Below are positions 19,850 through 33,724 of a stretch of 64,000 nucleotides of DNA, in pieces (positions within the stretch are counted from its first letter, which is position 1; each line of letters starts with the position of its first letter). Below the pieces are notes generated by a model. That model saw only the letters and a list, made by a program, of their open reading frames with translations. It was not told where the DNA came from and did no database searches. The stretch is from Erwinia amylovora (GTDB lineage: Bacteria > Pseudomonadota > Gammaproteobacteria > Enterobacterales > Enterobacteriaceae), in assembly GCF_017161565.1 (NCBI RefSeq), contig NZ_CP066796.1:2790001-2854000 (forward strand), in the 5' to 3' direction. Made by a program: the position numbers and the translations under genes.

Positions 19850-21205
19850 ATGTTGTCAAAATTCAAACGCAATAAACACCAACAGCACCTTGCGCAGCTG
19901 CCAAAAATTCCGCAGTCAGCGGCTGATTTCCACACGCTGTTTTCACCGGCAGATTTCCGTCAGGTGCTGTTGGAAAAAATCGCCTCCGCTACCCGGCGTA
20001 TTTGCATTGTTGCTCTGTATCTGGAAAACGATGAAGGGGGTCGCGCTATCCTTTCAGCGCTTTATGCCGCTAAACAACGTCGACCGGCGCTGGACGTTCG
20101 TGTGCTGGTCGACTGGCATCGTGCTCAACGTGGCCGTATCGGTGCCGCTGCGGGTGCCACTAACGCCGACTGGTATTGTGAAATGGCCAGCCAGCATCCT
20201 GATGCTGGCATTCCCGTTTACGGTATTCCGGTAAATACGCGCGAAGCGCTGGGAGTTTTGCATTTAAAAGGCTCAGTTATTGATGATACCGTGCTGTATA
20301 CCGGTGCCAGCTTCAACGATGTGTATTTGCATCAAAAAGACAGGTACCGCTACGACCGCTATCAGCTGATCGGCAACCCGGTTCTTGCCGATACCCTGTT
20401 TGCCTGGATCGAAACGAATCTGATTCAGGCCGAGGCTGTGCATCATCTTAACCGCCTTGAACGCCCAACCAGCCCGGAAATTAAAAACGAAACCCGCCAG
20501 TTCCGTCAGGATTTGCGCGGCTTCGACTACGAATTCAACGGTGTTGCCAGCAATGAAGAGTTGTCCGTCACTCCGCTGGTCGGTCTGGGAAAACGCAGCC
20601 TGCTTAACAAGACCATCTATCATCTGATGCCCTGTGCCGAGCAGAAGCTGACGATCTGTACCCCTTATTTCAATCTGCCGGCCATTCTGGTACGTAACAT
20701 CATCTGGCTGCTGCGGCGGGGCAAAGAAGTGGAGATCATCGTCGGCGACAAAACCGCCAATGATTTCTATATTCCCGAAGATCAGCCATTTAAGATCATC
20801 AGCGCCTTGCCTTATCTGTATGAAATCAACCTGCGTCGTTTTATCAGCCGCCTGCAATATTACGTTAACAGTGGGCAGCTCACCGTACGCCTGTGGAAAG
20901 ACGGCGAGAACAGCTACCACCTGAAGGGGCTATGGGTGGATGACGAATGGATGATGATTACCGGGAATAACCTGAACCCACGCGCATGGCGTCTGGATTT
21001 GGAAAACGCGGTGCTAATCCACGATCCGCTGCAACAGCTGGCCGAACAACGCAATCGGGAACTCAACCTGATCCGCCAACACACCTCCTGCGTGGCGCAC
21101 TTCCACGATCTGGAAAGCATTGCCGAATACCCGGTGAAGGTGCGCAAGCTGATCCGCCGCCTTCGACGCATCCGTATTGATCGGCTTATCAGCCGTATTC
21201 TCTGA
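19850..21205 (+). CDS. pssA: Phosphatidylserine synthase
   Basis: A 451-residue enzyme of the phospholipase D superfamily, the same length as E. coli PssA. It makes phosphatidylserine from CDP-diacylglycerol and serine, the first committed step to phosphatidylethanolamine. Two HKD-type motifs are visible: HLKGSVIDDTVLYTG near 138 and HLKGLWVDDEWMMITGNN near 357. The basic C-terminus (KVRKLIRRLRRIRIDR) fits peripheral attachment to the inner membrane. ATG 19850 is chosen; a GTG one codon upstream is also in frame. Its substrate is supplied by CdsA, encoded elsewhere in this window. Confidence 0.95.
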   Translation: MLSKFKRNKHQQHLAQLPKIPQSAADFHTLFSPADFRQVLLEKIASATRRICIVALYLENDEGGRAILSALYAAKQRRPALDVRVLVDWHRAQRGRIGAAAGATNADWYCEMASQHPDAGIPVYGIPVNTREALGVLHLKGSVIDDTVLYTGASFNDVYLHQKDRYRYDRYQLIGNPVLADTLFAWIETNLIQAEAVHHLNRLERPTSPEIKNETRQFRQDLRGFDYEFNGVASNEELSVTPLVGLGKRSLLNKTIYHLMPCAEQKLTICTPYFNLPAILVRNIIWLLRRGKEVEIIVGDKTANDFYIPEDQPFKIISALPYLYEINLRRFISRLQYYVNSGQLTVRLWKDGENSYHLKGLWVDDEWMMITGNNLNPRAWRLDLENAVLIHDPLQQLAEQRNRELNLIRQHTSCVAHFHDLESIAEYPVKVRKLIRRLRRIRIDRLISRIL

Positions 21206-21256
21206 CCGGTTGTGTTGCTTCCAACCCTGCCAGTAACGGGCTCATGGCGCGCCTCT

Positions 21257-21577
21257 GTGCGCATTTTCCTGCTGATCATCCTGCTGTGTTGCAGTGGCTG
21301 CACTCATCTGGCGAACGATGAGTGGACTGGGCGGGATAAGGCTCAACATTTTCTCTCCTCAGCGTTTCTTGCCGCTGCGGCTAACGCTTATGCTGAACGT
21401 CAGAACTGGAGCCCGAGCCACAGTGCGGGCTTCGGCGTTTTATTTTCCATCAGCCTTGGTGCCGCAAAAGAGCTGAACGACAGCCGCGCTGGGGGAACGG
21501 GCTGGAGCTGGAAGGATTTAAGCTGGGATGTAGCCGGCGCTGCCACCGGCTATGTATTATGGAATACAGCCCGCTAA
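21257..21577 (+). CDS. yfiM: YfiM family lipoprotein
   Basis: A 106-residue predicted lipoprotein aligned with E. coli YfiM (107). The signal VRIFLLIILLCCSGC ends in a lipobox with Cys15. The mature part keeps the family pattern: GRDKAQHFLSSAF, FSISLGAAKELND and SWKDLSWDVAGAATGY. The function is unknown. The start is taken as GTG 21257 because it aligns with the family N-terminus; a GTG at 21212 would add 15 residues before the signal. Neither has a strong ribosome site, so coupling to pssA is possible. Its stop abuts the opposing kgtP stop with no bases between. Confidence 0.82.
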   Translation: MRIFLLIILLCCSGCTHLANDEWTGRDKAQHFLSSAFLAAAANAYAERQNWSPSHSAGFGVLFSISLGAAKELNDSRAGGTGWSWKDLSWDVAGAATGYVLWNTAR

Positions 21578-22879
21578 TTACAGTGCCAATCCCTGACCGC
21601 GACGATGCAACATTAGCGAGACAAGGAAAGCAATTGCCCCCATCCCCGATACGTACCAGAAGAAAATGGTTTCACTGCCTGCGGCTTTCAGTGACAGAGC
21701 GACATATTCTGCTGACCCACCAAACAGCGCGTTAGCCACCGCGTAGGATAATCCCACCCCTAACGCCCTGACTTGCGGTGGAAACATCTCCGCTTTCAGA
21801 ATCCCGCTAATTGAGGTATAGAAGCTGGTGATCGCCAGCGCCAGCATCACCAGCATAAATGCCAGCACCGGACTGGTCACGTTCTGTAAAATCGTCAGGA
21901 TTGGTACGGTACAAACGGCAGCCAAAGCACCAAAAATTAACATCGAATAGCGGCGGCCAATTTTATCCGACAGTGCACCGATCAATGGCTGAAGCAGCAT
22001 AAAAATAAACAGCGCCGCGGTCATCAGCGCGCTGGCCGTTTTATGATCCATCGCGGCAGTATTGACCAGGTACTTCTGCATGTAAGTGGTGAAGGTGTAG
22101 AAACTGAGGGAGCCTCCGGCAGTGAAGCCCAGAACCATAATAAAAGCACGCCGATGTTTCCACAGCCCTATCAGCGACCCGGCGTCTTTGTGTGCGCGAG
22201 TCTTATTGTCTGATGTTTCTCTCAATGAGCGCCGCAGATAGAGCGCCACCACGGCAAGCAAAGCTCCCAGCGCGAACGGGATGCGCCAGCCCCAGTCGTT
22301 TAGCTCCTGATCGGACAGCACCTGTTGCAGTATTACCACGGTTAAAAGTGCCAGTAGCTGCCCCCCAATAAGGGTAACGTACTGGAAAGACGCATAAAAA
22401 CCTTTGCGCCCTTCGACTGCGACTTCGCTCATATAGGTCGCACTGGTGCCATATTCGCCGCCAACAGATAGTCCCTGAAACAGACGGGCCAACAGCAGCA
22501 GCGCCGGCGCCCAAACCCCAATCGTGTTGTAACCCGGAAGACAGGCAATCACCAGTGAACCAAAACACATCATGCAGACTGAGATCAGCATCGAGGCTTT
22601 CCGCCCGTGTTTATCGCCGATATAACCAAAAATCCAGCCACCTATTGGCCTCATCAGAAACCCTGCGGCGAAGACCCCTGCCGTCTGTAATAGCTGGGTG
22701 GTTGGATTACCACTTGGAAAAAAGATGTGGGCGAAATAAAGCGAGCAGAATGAGTAGACGTAGAAGTCGAACCACTCTACGAGGTTACCTGAAGAGGCCC
22801 CGACAATGGCCCAGATACGCTGACGGGTTGTCATCGAGCCTTGCAAATGAATGTTGTTATTGGTGACGGACTCTGTCAT
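21578..22879 (-). CDS. kgtP: Alpha-ketoglutarate:proton symporter
   Basis: A 433-residue MFS permease of the metabolite:H+ symporter family (E. coli KgtP 432). About 12 membrane segments. Conserved signatures are [17 protein letters not shown] near the first segment, [10 protein letters not shown] in loop 2-3 and [12 protein letters not shown] in segment 4. It imports 2-oxoglutarate across the inner membrane. ATG 22879 is chosen because GAGG lies 8 bases upstream; a GTG three codons earlier is in frame. It is transcribed away from the rRNA operon and in the same direction, and ends against yfiM, as in E. coli. Confidence 0.95.
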   Translation of the reverse strand: MTESVTNNNIHLQGSMTTRQRIWAIVGASSGNLVEWFDFYVYSFCSLYFAHIFFPSGNPTTQLLQTAGVFAAGFLMRPIGGWIFGYIGDKHGRKASMLISVCMMCFGSLVIACLPGYNTIGVWAPALLLLARLFQGLSVGGEYGTSATYMSEVAVEGRKGFYASFQYVTLIGGQLLALLTVVILQQVLSDQELNDWGWRIPFALGALLAVVALYLRRSLRETSDNKTRAHKDAGSLIGLWKHRRAFIMVLGFTAGGSLSFYTFTTYMQKYLVNTAAMDHKTASALMTAALFIFMLLQPLIGALSDKIGRRYSMLIFGALAAVCTVPILTILQNVTSPVLAFMLVMLALAITSFYTSISGILKAEMFPPQVRALGVGLSYAVANALFGGSAEYVALSLKAAGSETIFFWYVSGMGAIAFLVSLMLHRRGQGLAL

Positions 22880-23078
22880 TAGATACACCTCGTGATAAAT
22901 TCCCAGCTTTACTGAGTACCAAATGCGATCAATGTACCAGTTAACTCAACTAGCTGTTTGTTATGAATTTATTTTAAAGGTACTGAAAGTGTTTTTTGTG
23001 AGCCAGCGCTGAATATTGCCTGAAGGAAGGCTCACTAACTGAAGCTGGTGAGTCTTCAAACAGATCCTTCAGAACGCA

Positions 23079-23106
23079 AAAAGGCCATCCCGCAGGATGG
23101 CCTTTT
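23079..23106 (-). terminator. rRNA operon terminator
   Basis: A perfect 12-bp stem: AAAAGGCCATCC (23079-23090) with GGATGGCCTTTT (23095-23106) and a 4-base loop. It is 10 bases beyond the 5S gene in the minus direction and resembles rrn T1 terminators. Confidence 0.9.
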
Positions 23107-23116
23107 GCTTTGTTTG

Positions 23117-23236
23117 ATGCCTGGCAGTTCCCTACTCTCGCATGGGGAGACCCCACACTACCATCGGCGCTACGGCGTTTCACTTCTGAGTTCGGCATGG
23201 GGTCAGGTGGGACCACCGCGCTAAAGCCGCCAGGCA
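23117..23236 (-). rRNA. rrf: 5S ribosomal RNA
   Basis: A 120-nt gene. On the minus strand it begins TGCCTGGCGGC and ends in the complementary GCCAGGCAT, and the interior (CCCACCTGACCCCATGCCGA, GAAGTGAAAC) is typical of enterobacterial 5S. It is a single copy, with no tRNA gene between it and the terminator. Confidence 0.97.
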
Positions 23237-23261
23237 AATTCTTTGTGCTCTGTCCTGTGTC

Positions 23262-23375
23262 TTTTGTGCTGATGCTGCGTTGGCCGCCCTGGCGACACAT
23301 CAGTCACATACTGATGTATGCTTCTTCGTGCCGTCTCGGTTGCCGCCTTGCCTCAGCGCAAAATCCTTCGGACTT
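23262..23375. repeat. ERIC-like degenerate repeat in the 23S-5S spacer
   Basis: The 23S-5S spacer is 207 bp, against roughly 90 bp in E. coli. The extra DNA contains, on the minus strand, GAAGAAGCATACATCAGTAT followed by GTGACTGATGTG (23296-23330). This is close to the ERIC core AGGAGCTTACATAAGTAAGT-GACTGGGGTG. The core is flanked by GC-rich arms (TTGCGCTGAGGCAAGGCGGC on one side, GCCAGGGCGGCCAACGCAGC on the other). The outer boundaries are approximate. Confidence 0.55.
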
Positions 23376-23443
23376 AATTCCGGTGAACAAGCTGAATATC
23401 GTTTTTCGTCTCTCAACACAACCCAGAACGCTTCTGGCGTTGT

Positions 23444-26436
<2,993 letters not shown>

Positions 26437-26706
26437 TCACAACCCACAAGCGTCCCTCTCCGGTTCACGTAATGGCTGCGCGTCGTGACGGCGGCGTTAT
26501 GCAGTGCTCGCAATGCTCATGGACTCAAGTCCACTCCGCGTTGCTGCGCGCTGACGCCTTGCCTTCACTTAGCTCGCTCATTACTCAACCTGAGTAAGAG
26601 ACCCTTTCGGGTGCAAGTATTTGAGAGACTCGAACATATCGTGGCTTCATTCTGATTACGGAGAATGAACACGACATGTCGTTTCAATTTTCAGCTTGTT
26701 CCGGAT

Positions 26707-26718
26707 TGTTAAAGAGCA
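26707..26718 (-). promoter_or_regulatory. boxA antitermination site before 23S
   Basis: The minus strand reads TGCTCTTTAACA, an exact rrn boxA, between tRNA-Ala and 23S. It loads the Nus antitermination complex. The 26437-26780 spacer contains no other gene. Confidence 0.85.
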
Positions 26719-26780
26719 TAATACTTCGCAGCATACTGTTAAACAGTACGCTCTGAAGTATTGAATGAAGAAAAACCATA

Positions 26781-26856
26781 TGGTGGAGCTAAGCGGGATC
26801 GAACCGCTGACCTCCTGCGTGCAAGGCAGGCGCTCTCCCAGCTGAGCTATAGCCCC
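26781..26856 (-). tRNA. tRNA-Ala (TGC)
   Basis: A 76-nt gene including CCA. The minus strand reads GGGGCTATAGCTCAGC..., with anticodon loop CTTGCAC (anticodon TGC; complement at 26821-26823) and T-arm GGTTCGATCC. Encoded CCA at the 3' end. Confidence 0.97.
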
Positions 26857-27008
26857 ATACGGTCTTACAGAAACCTTTGTCTACCACTCGGAAGGAGTCA
26901 CATTATTCTTCTTTAAGAAATAATGTAATTTCTTTTCAGGCAAGGCATGCGGGAGGGAAGTTTACTACAGTAAACGACCGAGTGCATATCGCAGCATGAG
27001 AAGAAATT

Positions 27009-27085
<77 letters not shown>

Positions 27086-27157
27086 GTAGAGGTTTTTCTG
27101 CTCGTTACTTTTTATCAGACAATCTGTGTGGACACTGCGCCGGAAGGTATCTTCAGG

Positions 27158-28697
<1,540 letters not shown>

Positions 28698-28853
28698 AAA
28701 GTTCGATTTGCTGAAACCAGTCCAGCGATGCTCAATCGTAAAACGTCATAATGAATTTCATTATGTGTTCACTCTTAAGACTTGATATTTTTTTGACGCC
28801 CGGAGGCGTCTGATATCAATCCTGCGAGTGCCCACACAGATTGTCTGATAAAT

Positions 28854-28865
28854 TGTTAAAGAGCG
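28854..28865 (-). promoter_or_regulatory. boxA in the rRNA leader
   Basis: The minus strand reads CGCTCTTTAACA, the leader boxA, about 155 nt upstream of 16S. The leader between it and 16S contains the usual processing-stem sequences. Confidence 0.8.
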
Positions 28866-28904
28866 GTGCGCACAGTGCCTTGGCATCCTGTCGCGAGGTG
28901 GCGT

Positions 28905-28932
28905 ATATTACGCTTTCCTCCTCCGGAGTCAA
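28905..28932 (-). promoter_or_regulatory. rRNA promoter P2
   Basis: On the minus strand TTGACT (28927-28932), a 16-bp spacer and TAATAT (28905-28910), followed by a GC-containing discriminator. Confidence 0.75.
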
Positions 28933-29026
28933 CCTCTTTTACAGAAGTTTTTCCCGGCGGTTCAGAACTTTCTGAACCTCTCAACACGCCGGCCGGTAAG
29001 CCGTTGTTCCGTGTCAGTGGAGGCGC

Positions 29027-29054
29027 ATTATAGGGATGGTTCGCGGGAACGCAA
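29027..29054 (-). promoter_or_regulatory. rRNA promoter P1
   Basis: On the minus strand TTGCGT (29049-29054), a 16-bp spacer and TATAATGCGCC. The TATAAT-GCGCC discriminator and the downstream CCACTGACACGGAACAACGG match enterobacterial rrn P1 promoters. They sit about 120 bp upstream of P2. A perfect inverted repeat GGTTCAGAA-CT-TTCTGAACC (28959-28978) lies between P1 and P2. Confidence 0.8.
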
Positions 29055-29108
29055 GTGTAAACATAAAGTTTTTTTCGCCCGCTGACATTTTATGCAAAAT
29101 GCTGCTTT

Positions 29109-29669
29109 TTAGCCCTGTCTGATGCGTGCGGGGAGATCTTTAAGGCTATCAAGCACCCAGTCGGCGGCATTTTCGCTTTCTGGTGTGAGCGGTTTGCCGC
29201 TGCCCACCAGCACCTTCTTACCGATACCCGCTGCTACTGCTGCCTGCATATCTTCTATCTTATCGCCCACCATATAAGAAGCGGACATATCGATGTGCAA
29301 TTCCTGCTGTGCGGTAAGCAGCATACCCGGCTGTGGTTTACGGCAGTCACAAGACTGACGCAACGCCTCTACAACCGCTTCAGGATGATGCGGGCAGAAA
29401 TAGATGCCGTCCAGGTCGACATCGCGATCCGCCAGCGACCAGTCCATCCACTCGGTCAACTGCATAAACTGTTCTTCGCTAAACATCCCGCGTGCAATGC
29501 CAGACTGGTTGGTGACCAATACCAGTGCGAAGCCCATCTGCTTCAGCTCACGCATCGCGTCAATGACGCCATCAATAAACTCAAAGTTGTCGATTTCAAA
29601 GACATAACCGTGATCGACATTTATTGTGCCATCACGATCGAGAAAAATTGCGGGGACCTTATCAGCCAC
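29109..29669 (-). CDS. gmhB: D-glycero-beta-D-manno-heptose 1,7-bisphosphate 7-phosphatase
   Basis: A 186-residue HAD-family phosphatase (E. coli GmhB 191). It removes the 7-phosphate in ADP-heptose synthesis for the lipopolysaccharide inner core. The catalytic motif [15 protein letters not shown] is near residues 9-23, followed by [12 protein letters not shown] (motif II) and [12 protein letters not shown] (motif IV). The zinc cluster is CPHHPEAV...CDCRKP. Located just upstream of the 16S gene and divergent from metN, as at E. coli rrnH. The ATG at 29669 aligns with the E. coli start. Confidence 0.95.
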   Translation of the reverse strand: MADKVPAIFLDRDGTINVDHGYVFEIDNFEFIDGVIDAMRELKQMGFALVLVTNQSGIARGMFSEEQFMQLTEWMDWSLADRDVDLDGIYFCPHHPEAVVEALRQSCDCRKPQPGMLLTAQQELHIDMSASYMVGDKIEDMQAAVAAGIGKKVLVGSGKPLTPESENAADWVLDSLKDLPARIRQG

Positions 29670-29751
29670 GTCGAAACTCCTGCTATAAAATTTGCCGTAG
29701 AGTATCGCATGATTGCCTGAAAAGAGAGAAAGACCGTTTACATCACTTCGA

Positions 29752-29780
29752 TTGATTTAGACGTCTGGATGCCTTACCAT
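29752..29780 (+). promoter_or_regulatory. metNIQ promoter with MetJ box
   Basis: A perfect MetJ half-operator AGACGTCT lies at 29759-29766, followed by a degenerate second box GGATGCCT (29767-29774). It sits in the spacer of a candidate promoter TTGATT (29752-29757) and TACCAT (29775-29780) with 17 bp between. MetJ with S-adenosylmethionine would block RNA polymerase, as known for E. coli metNIQ. Confidence 0.75.
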
Positions 29781-29858
29781 CCACTTAGTCCCGACAGTTG
29801 CGGGATGCGTTTATCATCGACGCCACAGCTCATTCCCATCACGATAATAAATAAATCA

Positions 29859-30890
29859 ATGATTAAACTTTTAAATATTACCAAAGTTTTCCAGCAAGGC
29901 TCGCGCACTATCACAGCATTAGCGCATGTCAGCTTGCAGGTGCCCGCCGGGCAAATTTATGGCGTGATTGGTGCATCTGGCGCAGGTAAAAGTACCCTGA
30001 TCCGCTGCGTCAATCTGCTTGAGCGCCCCACTTCTGGTCAGGTTCTGGTTGATAATCAGGATCTGACTACCCTTTCAGAAGCCCAGCTGACGCTGGCGCG
30101 CCGTCAGATAGGGATGATTTTCCAACATTTTAATTTACTGAATTCACGCACCGTTGCCGGAAACGTCGCGTTGCCGCTGGAGTTGGGCAATTTGACCAAA
30201 GGCGAGATTAAAACTCGTGTGACCGAGCTGCTTGATTTAGTCGGTCTGGCAGATAAATACGACTCCTGGCCTGCTAACCTCTCAGGTGGTCAGAAGCAGC
30301 GCGTGGCGATTGCCCGTGCGCTGGCCAGCAATCCTAAAGTGCTGTTATGCGATGAAGCGACCAGCGCTCTGGATCCGGCCACCACCCGTTCTATCCTCGA
30401 ACTGTTGAAAGACATCAATCGCCGGCTGGGTATTACCATCCTGTTGATCACGCATGAGATGGATGTGGTGAAGCGCATTTGTGACTGCGTTGCCGTTATC
30501 AGTAATGGTCAGCTGATTGAGCAGGATACCGTCAGTGAAGTTTTCTCTCATCCGAAAACGCCCTTGGCACAGCAGTTTATTCAGTCGACCCTGCATCTGG
30601 ATATTCCTGAAGACTATCAGCAACGGCTGTCTTCTGAAAACATCACGTCTAAGGTGCCATTATTACGCCTGGAGTTCACCGGTAAGTCAGTCGATGCCCC
30701 TTTACTCTCGGAGTCGGCCCGTCGTTTCAACGTCAATAACAACATTATTAGCGCGCAGATGGATTATGCCGGAGGCGTGAAGTTTGGCATTATGCTGGCC
30801 GAAATCCACGGTGAAGCGGCAGATATTCAAGCTGCCATCGCGTTTTTGCAACAGCATCATGTAAAGGTAGAGGTACTGGGTTATGTCTGA
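29859..30890 (+). CDS. metN: Methionine ABC transporter ATP-binding subunit
   Basis: A 343-residue ATPase, equal in length to E. coli MetN. Walker [10 protein letters not shown] is near residues 38-46, the Q-loop is MIFQHFNLL, the signature LSGGQKQR and Walker [13 protein letters not shown]. The C-terminal domain (about 260-343, ending [11 protein letters not shown]) is the ACT-like C2 domain that binds methionine and inhibits transport. The frame is open upstream to 29769, but the ATG at 29859 gives [11 protein letters not shown], the family start. It overlaps metI by 8 bases. Confidence 0.96.
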   Translation: MIKLLNITKVFQQGSRTITALAHVSLQVPAGQIYGVIGASGAGKSTLIRCVNLLERPTSGQVLVDNQDLTTLSEAQLTLARRQIGMIFQHFNLLNSRTVAGNVALPLELGNLTKGEIKTRVTELLDLVGLADKYDSWPANLSGGQKQRVAIARALASNPKVLLCDEATSALDPATTRSILELLKDINRRLGITILLITHEMDVVKRICDCVAVISNGQLIEQDTVSEVFSHPKTPLAQQFIQSTLHLDIPEDYQQRLSSENITSKVPLLRLEFTGKSVDAPLLSESARRFNVNNNIISAQMDYAGGVKFGIMLAEIHGEAADIQAAIAFLQQHHVKVEVLGYV

Positions 30891-31536
30891 GGCAATGATG
30901 TGGTTACTGGGTCGCGGCGTTTGGGAAACCCTGATGATGACCTTTGTCTCCGGTTTTTTTGGCTTCGTTCTCGGCCTGCCGGTCGGCGTGCTCCTCTATG
31001 TTACCCGTCCGGGACAAATTATTGCCAATGCCAAACTGTACCGCGTGCTGTCAGCCGCAGTGAATATCTTCCGTTCTATTCCTTTTATCATTTTGCTGGT
31101 ATGGATGATCCCGTTTACCCGGGTAATTGTTGGCACATCAATTGGGCTACAGGCGGCGATTGTGCCACTTACGGTTGGTGCCGCACCCTTCATTGCGCGT
31201 ATGGTCGAAAATGCCCTGCTTGAACTGCCAGCCGGCCTGATTGAGGCTTCCCGCGCGATGGGAGCAACCCCACTACAGATTATCCGCAAGGTTTTGTTGC
31301 CGGAAGCGCTACCGGGGCTGGTGAATGCCGCTACTATTACTTTAATCACCCTGGTTGGCTATTCTGCAATGGGCGGTGCCGTCGGGGCTGGCGGTTTGGG
31401 CCAGATTGGCTATCAGTATGGCTATATCGGTTACAATGCCACGGTGATGAATACTGTTTTGATCCTGCTGGTTGTTCTGGTGTATTTGATTCAGCTCGGT
31501 GGCGATCGCATCGTTCGGGCAGTCAGCCACAAATAA
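30883..31536 (+). CDS. metI: Methionine ABC transporter permease
   Basis: A 217-residue inner-membrane permease with about five membrane segments (E. coli 217). The EAA coupling motif [25 protein letters not shown] is near residues 121-145. It imports D- and L-methionine with MetN and MetQ. It begins inside the end of metN, and metQ follows after 37 bases. Confidence 0.96.
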   Translation: MSEAMMWLLGRGVWETLMMTFVSGFFGFVLGLPVGVLLYVTRPGQIIANAKLYRVLSAAVNIFRSIPFIILLVWMIPFTRVIVGTSIGLQAAIVPLTVGAAPFIARMVENALLELPAGLIEASRAMGATPLQIIRKVLLPEALPGLVNAATITLITLVGYSAMGGAVGAGGLGQIGYQYGYIGYNATVMNTVLILLVVLVYLIQLGGDRIVRAVSHK

Positions 31537-31573
31537 CCATAACCGTGATTTCTCTCTATATTAAGGAAGAGAT

Positions 31574-32389
31574 ATGTCTTTTAACTTGAAAACATTTGTC
31601 GCTGTAGGTGCGCTAATCGGAACCCTGGCTCTGGTGGGCTGCGATCAGAAAGCCAAAGATCCTAATCACATTAAAGTCGGTGTCATCGTTGGCAGCGAGC
31701 AGCAGGTGGCTGAAGTGGCTGCGAAAGTGGCCAAGGACAAATATGGCCTGGACGTTGAGCTGGTAACCTTCAATGATTATGTGTTACCCAATGAAGCGTT
31801 GAGCAAAGGCGATATCGATGCTAACGCTTTCCAGCACAAACCTTACCTCGACCAGCAGATCAAAGACCGCGGCTACAAGCTGGTTTCTGTCGGTAATACC
31901 TTCGTTTACCCTATCGCCGGTTATTCGAAAAAGATTAAGTCGCTGGATCAGCTGCAAAATGGTGCCCAGGTGGCTATCCCTAACGATCCCACCAATCTGG
32001 GGCGTACCCTGCTGCTGCTGCAGAAAGTCGGTTTGATCAAACTGAAAGATGGCGTTGGCCTGCTGCCAACCTCGCTGGATGTGGTTGAAAACCCGAAAAA
32101 CCTTAAGCTGGTTGAGTTAGAGGCCCCGCAGTTGCCGCGTTCACTGGACGATCAGCAGATTGCCCTGGCAGTGATTAATACCACTTACGCCAGCCAGATC
32201 AATCTGACTCCGGCGAAAGACGGTATCTTCGTTGAAGATAAGAACTCACCCTACGTCAACCTCATCGTGGCACGGGAAGATAATAAAGACGCAGAAAACG
32301 TGAAAAAATTCGTTCAGGCTTATCAGTCTGACGAAGTCAATGACGCTGCTAATAAAGTATTTAACGGTGGCGCAGTAAAAGGCTGGTAA
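31574..32389 (+). CDS. metQ: Methionine-binding lipoprotein
   Basis: A 271-residue NlpA-family binding protein (E. coli 271). A lipoprotein signal MSFNLKTFVAVGALIGTLAL ends in lipobox LVGC, with Cys23 lipidated, followed by Asp. The methionine pocket motifs include AFQHKPYLDQQ and PNDPTNLGR. Anchored in the envelope, it delivers methionine to MetNI. AAGGAAGAG precedes the ATG. A palindromic hairpin follows the stop. Confidence 0.96.
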   Translation: MSFNLKTFVAVGALIGTLALVGCDQKAKDPNHIKVGVIVGSEQQVAEVAAKVAKDKYGLDVELVTFNDYVLPNEALSKGDIDANAFQHKPYLDQQIKDRGYKLVSVGNTFVYPIAGYSKKIKSLDQLQNGAQVAIPNDPTNLGRTLLLLQKVGLIKLKDGVGLLPTSLDVVENPKNLKLVELEAPQLPRSLDDQQIALAVINTTYASQINLTPAKDGIFVEDKNSPYVNLIVAREDNKDAENVKKFVQAYQSDEVNDAANKVFNGGAVKGW

Positions 32390-32398
32390 CCGCTCAAT

Positions 32399-32420
32399 GC
32401 GGGCAGCAGCTGCTGCCCGC
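32399..32420 (+). terminator. Palindromic hairpin after metQ
   Basis: A perfect 22-bp palindrome, GCGGGCAGCAG joined to CTGCTGCCCGC, lies 10 bases after the metQ stop. It lacks a strong T tract (TACGATTTATT follows). Confidence 0.65.
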
Positions 32421-32523
32421 TACGATTTATTCCTGCTGTACGACCCCACCTGCACGCTATCTGCTTGTCATTTCCGCTCCGGCTTGCTTCAATAATACCA
32501 CTTTTCTTAATGAGGATTTTCCC

Positions 32524-32928
32524 ATGCGTGTTTTACCGCTCTGTTTGTTAGCAATGACGCTGACAGGGTGTTCGTTGCTGACGCAGCCTTATAAGCCTGT
32601 AACGCCTTTTCCACCGTCAGCGCAAACCGAGTCAACCCAGACTAAGGCCGCTGCGCGCCCTGCGCCGGTAAAACTGTATACTAACCCCGCCGATCTGGTC
32701 AGCATGCCTTTCCGCGATCTCGGCGAAGTGTATGGTGATGATTGCCAGAGCAGCAACCAAGACTCGCCGCCTAACCTTGCTACCGCACGTAAACGCATGC
32801 AGCTGCGCGCATCAGGCTTGAAAGCCAATGCGGTGCTGTTACACCGGTGCGAAATCGTCAGTGCCGCTCAGGGTTGCTTCCGACAGGCAATATGTCAGGG
32901 TTCGGCGCTCAAAGTCAGTAAGCCATGA
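32524..32928 (+). CDS. rcsF: Rcs stress-sensing outer-membrane lipoprotein
   Basis: A 134-residue lipoprotein, the same length as E. coli RcsF. The signal MRVLPLCLLAMTLTGC ends in the lipobox with Cys16, followed by a Pro/Ala-rich linker and the globular domain. Four cysteines (DDCQSS, LHRCEIV, GCFRQAIC) match the two disulfides of the family. RcsF senses envelope damage, is threaded through BamA-OMP complexes and relieves IgaA inhibition of the Rcs phosphorelay. BamA is encoded in this same window. It overlaps trmO by ATGA. Confidence 0.95.
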   Translation: MRVLPLCLLAMTLTGCSLLTQPYKPVTPFPPSAQTESTQTKAAARPAPVKLYTNPADLVSMPFRDLGEVYGDDCQSSNQDSPPNLATARKRMQLRASGLKANAVLLHRCEIVSAAQGCFRQAICQGSALKVSKP

Positions 32929-33632
32929 GTGAATTCTCCTTTTCACAGATTGGGGTGATCCATTCACCGTGGAAGGAGAAGTTTGCCGTCCCCCGTCAGC
33001 CGAGGCTGGTCGAAGACGGCGGCGGCGAACTCCATCTGCATGCCCCATATAATCACCCGGAGGCGGTAAGAGGCCTGGAAGATTTCAGCCACCTGTGGCT
33101 GCTGTTTGTCTTCCATCAGACGATGGCTGGCGGCTGGCGGCCTACCGTCCGTCCACCGCGTTTAGGTGGCAATACGCGCATGGGCGTTTTCGCTACTCGC
33201 TCTACCTTCCGCCCTAACCCGTTGGGGATGTCGCTGGTTGAGCTGAAAGGCATTCGCTGCGAAAAGCAGCAGGTCGTTCTGCAATTAGGCAGCCTCGACC
33301 TGGTGGATGGCACGCCGGTTATCGATATCAAACCTTATCTGCCCTTTGCCGAAGCGCTGCCAGAAGCCCATTCAGGCTTTGCCCGGCAGGCTCCCGCTGC
33401 TGATATGCCGGTCAGTTTCAGCACAGAGGCAAGGCTTCAGCTGGCGCAACATCAGCAGCGCTATCCGCATCTTGAGCGTTTTATTACTCAGACTCTGGCG
33501 CAGGATCCTCGCCCCGCTTATCGCCAGGGCGCAGAAACCGGCCGCGAGTACGCCGCATCGCTGCTGGAATTCAATGTGCGTTGGCGCGTCACGCCTGCAG
33601 GCAACGAAGTTATTTCCCTGGACCTGAGTTAA
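32925..33632 (+). CDS. trmO: tRNA N6-methyltransferase TrmO (TsaA/YaeB)
   Basis: A 235-residue protein, equal in length to E. coli TrmO. It methylates N6 of t6A37 in tRNA-Thr(GGU) using S-adenosylmethionine. The conserved TsaA-domain block is HLWLLFVFHQTM, then RPPRLGGNTRMGVFATRSTF and RPNPLGMSLVEL (about residues 50-110), followed by LGSLDLVDGTPVIDIKPYLP. The start overlaps the rcsF stop (ATGA), so the pair is translationally coupled. Confidence 0.94.
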   Translation: MSEFSFSQIGVIHSPWKEKFAVPRQPRLVEDGGGELHLHAPYNHPEAVRGLEDFSHLWLLFVFHQTMAGGWRPTVRPPRLGGNTRMGVFATRSTFRPNPLGMSLVELKGIRCEKQQVVLQLGSLDLVDGTPVIDIKPYLPFAEALPEAHSGFARQAPAADMPVSFSTEARLQLAQHQQRYPHLERFITQTLAQDPRPAYRQGAETGREYAASLLEFNVRWRVTPAGNEVISLDLS

Positions 33633-33724
33633 TTTCTCCCGGCATCTTTTGACTCCACGAACACGCTGCTACACTAGCGTCCACGTTTTTTGGCTCTTTT
33701 TCCGTTTATATGGAATCTTAACTC

